DNA from: Mucisphaera sp965279675 | GTDB taxonomy: Bacteria; Planctomycetota; Phycisphaerae; Phycisphaerales; Phycisphaeraceae | DNA: 64,000 bases | Direction: 5' to 3' | NCBI RefSeq assembly: GCF_965279675.1 | Contig: NZ_CBDIIJ010000002.1 | Location: forward strand, 2,294,001-2,358,000 | Shown: positions 60,531-64,000 of the stretch, piece by piece | Position numbering within the stretch: position 1 is the stretch's first letter | How the letters are laid out: every line of letters begins with the position of its first letter | Program-made: the position numbers and the translations under genes | The notes under the pieces: generated by a model | Told to the model about the DNA's origin: nothing | What the model saw: the letters and a program-made list of their open reading frames with translations, nothing else | Databases searched by the model: none

Positions 60531-61364
60531 ATGCGTGTCCTGCTCATCGCTCCTAACGGCATGCTCGGCCGAGCCTGGAAGCAGCTGCTCGAAGCCCAGG
60601 CGATCGACCATCAGGCGGTCGCTCGGCCCGATCTGGACCTGGCCGACCCGCGCAGCATCCACTCGGCTGTCACGGCCGACTTCACACACGTCGTCAACGC
60701 CGCCGCCTGGACCGATGTCGATGGCGCTGAGGAGCACGAAGCCCGGGCGACACAGATCAATGGCGACGCCGTTGCCGAACTCGCCAAAGCCTGCAAGACC
60801 CGGGATGCCCAGCTCATCCACTATTCGACCGATTACGTCTTCAACGGCCAGGCCACCAGCCCCTACCCGATCGACAGCCCCCGCGATCCGGTCAACGCCT
60901 ACGGCCGCTCCAAAGCCGCTGGTGAAACCGCCATCGAGGCCTCCGGTGCCCGCCATCTGACGCTGCGCACGAGCTGGGTCTACGCCCCCTGGGGGAAAAA
61001 CTTCGTGCTGACCATCCGAAAGCTCGCCGGCGAGCGTGACGTGCTTCAGGTTGTCGCCGACCAACGCGGGCGTCCCACCTCTGCGCAGCATCTGGCCAAA
61101 GCTTCGCTCGACCTGATGCGCGCGAAAGCCGAAGGCTATCTGCACGTGACCGATGGGGGCGAGGCCACCTGGCACGACCTCGCCGTCCACGTCGCTGAGC
61201 GCTCTCATTCGCCCTGCAAGATTCTTCCCTGCACAACCGACACGTTCCCGCGTCCAGCCAAACGGCCCGCCTACTCCGTACTCGACCTGGCACCCACCGA
61301 AGCCATCATCGGCCCCATGCCCTCTTGGCGAGATAACGTGACCGCCGTGATGAAGCAGCTCTGA
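60531..61364 (+). CDS. rfbD: dTDP-4-dehydrorhamnose reductase
   Basis: A 277-aa SDR-type reductase, last step to dTDP-L-rhamnose. The NAD(P) motif is LIAPNGMLGRAWKQLL, with an alternative GxxGxxG form (here APNGMLG). VVNAAAWTDVDGAEE, YSTDYVFNG and the YGRSKAAGE catalytic YxxxK follow, and RTSWVYAPWGKNFV is characteristic. It is the last gene of the operon and convergent with the permease, with 9 nt between stops. Confidence 0.95.
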   Translation: MRVLLIAPNGMLGRAWKQLLEAQAIDHQAVARPDLDLADPRSIHSAVTADFTHVVNAAAWTDVDGAEEHEARATQINGDAVAELAKACKTRDAQLIHYSTDYVFNGQATSPYPIDSPRDPVNAYGRSKAAGETAIEASGARHLTLRTSWVYAPWGKNFVLTIRKLAGERDVLQVVADQRGRPTSAQHLAKASLDLMRAKAEGYLHVTDGGEATWHDLAVHVAERSHSPCKILPCTTDTFPRPAKRPAYSVLDLAPTEAIIGPMPSWRDNVTAVMKQL

Positions 61365-61373
61365 GCCTACATC

Positions 61374-63161
61374 TCAGAAGGGCCAGACCATCGGAACCAG
61401 CAGGACCGTGATCACCAGCAGCAGCACCGTCAGGGGCAAACCGATCCGCGTGTAATCCGTGTATCGATACCCGCCCGGACCGTAGATCATGAGGTTGGTC
61501 TGGTAACCAATCGGCGTCGAGAAGCTCGCCGAAGCCGCGATCATGATGGTGATCAGAAACGGCATGGGTGACAGCTCCATCGCCTCGGCACTCGCTGTGG
61601 CGATGGGGTAGACCAGCAAGGCCGCCGCGACGTTCGTCATCAACTCTGTAAACAGGTTGGCGAGCACGAAGATGATCGCCAGCGCCAGCAGTGGGTTGCC
61701 GCCCGTCAACGACATCATCGCATCGGCCAGCCCATCGGCAGCGCCCGAGGCCGCCACCGCCGACCCGAGGCCCAACGCGGCGCCGATGACCACCAGTACC
61801 TGCCAGTCGATGGACGCCCTCGCCTCACTCGCCGTACAGCAGCGCGTCAACCACATCAAGCCAGCGGCCAGCATGGCTCCATGAAGCATGCTGAGCAGCC
61901 CCGTGCCGACAAGCACCACGAGCAGAGCCAGCACCCCGATCGCCAGCCAGGCCCGTTCATGCCTGACGATGGTCGACTCCTCGATCGGGCTGACCAGATA
62001 GAAATCCTGGCTGTAACGTCGCTCATCGACGAAGCTCGAAGGCGCTTCCATCAGCAGCGTGTCGCCGGGCTGAAGCACGATGTCGCCGATCTTCTGCTGC
62101 AGCCGCTGACCGTCGCGGGCCACGGCGATCACCGCCGCGTTGTAGACCGAGCGAAACCGACCGTCTCGAATCGTCTTGTTTACCAGCGGGCAACGGCTGG
62201 AGACAACCGCTTCGATCAGCCTCCGCGACGACCGGGGCGCGTCGAGCTTGAAGACCTGATGCTCAGCAGGAGCCAGCCCCCGAATCTTCCGAAGGTCGAC
62301 CACCGAAGCCACCATCCCGACGAAGACCAGCCGGTCGTTGGAGGCCAGCTTCTCGTTCGGGCCGACCGCTGCCATCGACGTACCGGCGCGGTCGATCTCC
62401 GCCAGATACAGGCCGGGCAGATGACGCAGCCCGGCCTCCTCGATCGTGCTCCCCACCAGCGGGCCATCCGGTTCCACGATCATCTCGACCGCGTACTCCC
62501 TGGCCCCGTTCTCCTGCCGCAGGGCCGGCTGACGATCGGGCAGCAGCCAGCGGCCCACCAGCAGCAGGTAGGCCAGCCCCGCCAACGCACAAGGGAGCCC
62601 AACCCAGGCGATCTCGAACATCCCCAGACCACTGCCGATCGATGGGTCTTCGAGCATCCGACCGTGCACAACAAGGTTGGTCGAAGTGCCGATCAGGGTG
62701 CACATCCCGCCAAGCATCGCCGCATAACTCAGCGGGATCATCAGCCGTGACGGGCTGACGCCGATCTTCTTCGACCAGTCGCCCACGATTGGCAGAAAGA
62801 CCGCCACCACCGCCGTGTTATTGAGAAATCCCGAGAGCAACGCCGCGGGCGGCATCAGCCGCGACTGGGCCGCCAACGCACTCTTCGGCAGTCCCAGAAA
62901 CCACCGCGCCATCATCTCCGCCGCCCCGGTATGACGCAGCCCCGCTGCGACGATAAACAGCATCGCAATCGTTATCAGCCCGGGATTCCCGAATCCCAGC
63001 ACGAGATCGCCCGCGTCCGGCATCCGATCGCTAAACAGCGACAGACTCGCCAACAAGACCACCGTGCCCAGCAGCACCACATCAGGCCCGGTCAGATTCC
63101 AGGCCAGCGCGAGCATCATCAGCCCGAGCGTTCCAAGCGTGATCCAGGCTTCCCAGGGCAT
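61374..63161 (-). CDS. SLC13/DASS-type anion permease with two RCK_C domains, likely sulfate transporter
   Basis: A 595-aa integral membrane protein. About six N-terminal helices include the SLC13-type NTAVVAVFLPIV and GTSTNLVVHG. Two TrkA-C (RCK_C) domains follow in the cytoplasm (VEMIVEPDGPLVGSTIEEAGLRHLPGLYLAEIDRAG and DIVLQPGDTLLMEAPSSF), then a second helix bundle with NLFTELMTNVAAALLVYPIA and GYQTNLMIYGPGGYRYTDYTRIG. It lies 4 nt downstream of cysC, behind a cysQ-like gene, making sulfate the likely substrate. Dicarboxylates or phosphate are alternatives. Confidence 0.88.
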   Translation of the reverse strand: MPWEAWITLGTLGLMMLALAWNLTGPDVVLLGTVVLLASLSLFSDRMPDAGDLVLGFGNPGLITIAMLFIVAAGLRHTGAAEMMARWFLGLPKSALAAQSRLMPPAALLSGFLNNTAVVAVFLPIVGDWSKKIGVSPSRLMIPLSYAAMLGGMCTLIGTSTNLVVHGRMLEDPSIGSGLGMFEIAWVGLPCALAGLAYLLLVGRWLLPDRQPALRQENGAREYAVEMIVEPDGPLVGSTIEEAGLRHLPGLYLAEIDRAGTSMAAVGPNEKLASNDRLVFVGMVASVVDLRKIRGLAPAEHQVFKLDAPRSSRRLIEAVVSSRCPLVNKTIRDGRFRSVYNAAVIAVARDGQRLQQKIGDIVLQPGDTLLMEAPSSFVDERRYSQDFYLVSPIEESTIVRHERAWLAIGVLALLVVLVGTGLLSMLHGAMLAAGLMWLTRCCTASEARASIDWQVLVVIGAALGLGSAVAASGAADGLADAMMSLTGGNPLLALAIIFVLANLFTELMTNVAAALLVYPIATASAEAMELSPMPFLITIMIAASASFSTPIGYQTNLMIYGPGGYRYTDYTRIGLPLTVLLLVITVLLVPMVWPF

Positions 63162-63165
63162 GGCT

Positions 63166-63807
63166 TTAAGATCGGTCCGTCGAAGCGTCCACGTTCAGAA
63201 GCCCACGGCGCTCGAGATCGCCGATCACCGCGGCTACCTCCTCCTCCAGCGTCATCCGATCGGTATCAAGCACCAGCTCCGGCGTTTCCGGCTTTTCGTA
63301 GGGTGAACTGATGCCCGTGAAATCAGAGATCTCCCCCGCACGAGCCTTCCTATAGAGCCCCTTAGGGTCACGGCTCTCCGCGGCTTCCAGCGAACAATCC
63401 ACCAGCACCTCGATAAAGGCCAGCCCCGCCGAGGCATGCAGCTCACGCACTTTCCGCCGATCCTCACGAAAAGGGCTGATGAAACTGGACAACACCAGCA
63501 CCCCCGCATCGGCAAAGAGCTTCGCGACCTCGCCGATCCGTCGGATGTTCTCGACCCGGTCTTCTTCAGAAAACCCCAGGTTGGCATTGAGCCCCATCCG
63601 GACGTTGTCGCCATCGAGCCGGTAGCAGAGACGACCCCGCTTGATCAGTTCGGCCTCCACGGCCACCGCCACCGTGCTCTTGCCGCTGCCCGAAAGGCCC
63701 GTGAACCAGATGGTCGCCCCATGCTGGCCAAGCAGTCGCTCGCGATCGGCTCGGGTCACCTCTCCGCCATGCCAGGTCACGTTGGTCGCGCGTTGATCAG
63801 ACATCAT
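63166..63807 (-). CDS. cysC: Adenylylsulfate kinase
   Basis: A 213-aa kinase that phosphorylates APS to PAPS. The P-loop GLSGSGKST is at 37-45. YRLDGDNVRMGLNANLGFSEEDRVENIRRIGEVAKLFADAG and SFISPFREDRRKVRELH are diagnostic, as is DPKGLYRKARAGEISDFTGI. The ATG at 63807 directly follows the stop of the upstream cysQ-like gene. The permease follows after 4 nt. Stand-alone CysC (not fused to CysN). Confidence 0.96.
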   Translation of the reverse strand: MMSDQRATNVTWHGGEVTRADRERLLGQHGATIWFTGLSGSGKSTVAVAVEAELIKRGRLCYRLDGDNVRMGLNANLGFSEEDRVENIRRIGEVAKLFADAGVLVLSSFISPFREDRRKVRELHASAGLAFIEVLVDCSLEAAESRDPKGLYRKARAGEISDFTGISSPYEKPETPELVLDTDRMTLEEEVAAVIGDLERRGLLNVDASTDRS

Positions 63808-64000
63808 TCACTCCGCGGGCAGCGTAGCAACGGCATTCACCGCCTCGATCACCCGATCGTGCTCAAAGCCCAGACTCCCCGCGATCCCACGGTTGGCCGT
63901 CAAGGCACGACCGAGCGAGAAATCCAGCGGCTGACCGAGCACATCGGTCACGGTCCCACCCGCCTCCTCCACGACGATCGAGCCCGCCGCGTGATCCCAG
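63808..64000 (-). CDS. cysQ: Inositol-monophosphatase family protein, CysQ-like (3' part; runs off the right edge)
   Basis: Only the last 64 codons are visible. They begin with the metal-site motif WDHAAGSIVVEEAGGTVTD, the C-terminal signature of the IMPase/CysQ family, and continue with GQPLDF and ANRGIAGSLG. In the sulfate operon the most likely activity is 3'(2'),5'-bisphosphate nucleotidase (CysQ), which removes the by-product PAP. Being partial, IMPase or FBPase remains possible. Confidence 0.8.
   Translation of the reverse strand, partial: WDHAAGSIVVEEAGGTVTDVLGQPLDFSLGRALTANRGIAGSLGFEHDRVIEAVNAVATLPAE

Overview
The window looks like chromosome from a high-GC planctomycete of the class Phycisphaerae. 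This is inferred from three extracellular proteins that end in dockerin-like EF-hand repeats followed by a PEP-CTERM sorting tag, a fourth PEP-CTERM protein, a prepilin-like protein with a variant H-X9-DG-type tail, Gram-negative envelope genes (lpxA, BamD-like, LptE-like), and the codon style. There is no phage, IS element or CRISPR array. Almost everything is housekeeping, cell-envelope or carbohydrate metabolism.

Layout. 1-1.45 kb: 5' part of a PurL with two PurS-like halves at its N-terminus. 1.7-7.1 kb: a modular GH57 amylase-like enzyme and a beta-helix-like surface protein, both PEP-CTERM. 7.5-10.3 kb: an overlapping SDR/zinc-dehydrogenase pair and a prepilin-like protein. 10.4-16.4 kb: amidohydrolase, HAD phosphatase, Hsp20, argC, a VapBC-type toxin-antitoxin pair, nth and a DUF4149-like membrane protein. 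16.4-24.5 kb: mutS, priA, yggS, a DedA protein and a CCA-adding-type enzyme. 24.5-31.4 kb: lipoprotein, amidase, protein kinase, comEC, and an ECF sigma/anti-sigma pair. 31.5-36.7 kb: purB, lpxA, lipB, a GT-C type glycosyltransferase and a SPOR-like lipoprotein. 36.8-40.8 kb: an ArsR-methyltransferase fusion next to ahcY, then an HD-GYP protein. 40.8-50.7 kb: infC, cdsA, an RDD protein, queC, gatB, a PEP-CTERM protein and typA. 50.8-56.3 kb: a PEP-CTERM protein, a GH16-like lipoprotein, tRNA-Lys(CTT), BamD-like and LptE-like genes, and ftsH. 56.3-61.4 kb: a NeuB-like synthase and the dTDP-rhamnose genes (rfbB, rfbA, rfbC, rfbD). 61.4-64 kb: an SLC13 permease, cysC and the 3' end of a cysQ-like gene.

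Working together. rfbABCD make dTDP-rhamnose and, with neuB, point to a surface glycan. lpxA, the LptE-like and BamD-like genes serve the outer membrane. The cysQ-like gene, cysC and the permease form a sulfate activation/PAPS unit. The ArsR-methyltransferase protein probably controls the SAM cycle around ahcY. Several regulatory signals read clearly: an AUC start with a perfect Shine-Dalgarno for infC, a triple-palindrome operator on the toxin-antitoxin promoter, a 14-bp palindrome before the ArsR-methyltransferase gene, and palindromes between hsp20 and argC. Two copies of a hairpin-rich intergenic repeat lie at 1.5-1.7 kb and 12.3-12.5 kb in opposite orientation. The + strand changes abruptly from C-rich to G/T-rich near 11.35 kb and drifts back to C-rich after about 52 kb.

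All functional calls come from reading motifs in the sequence. No database search was possible.
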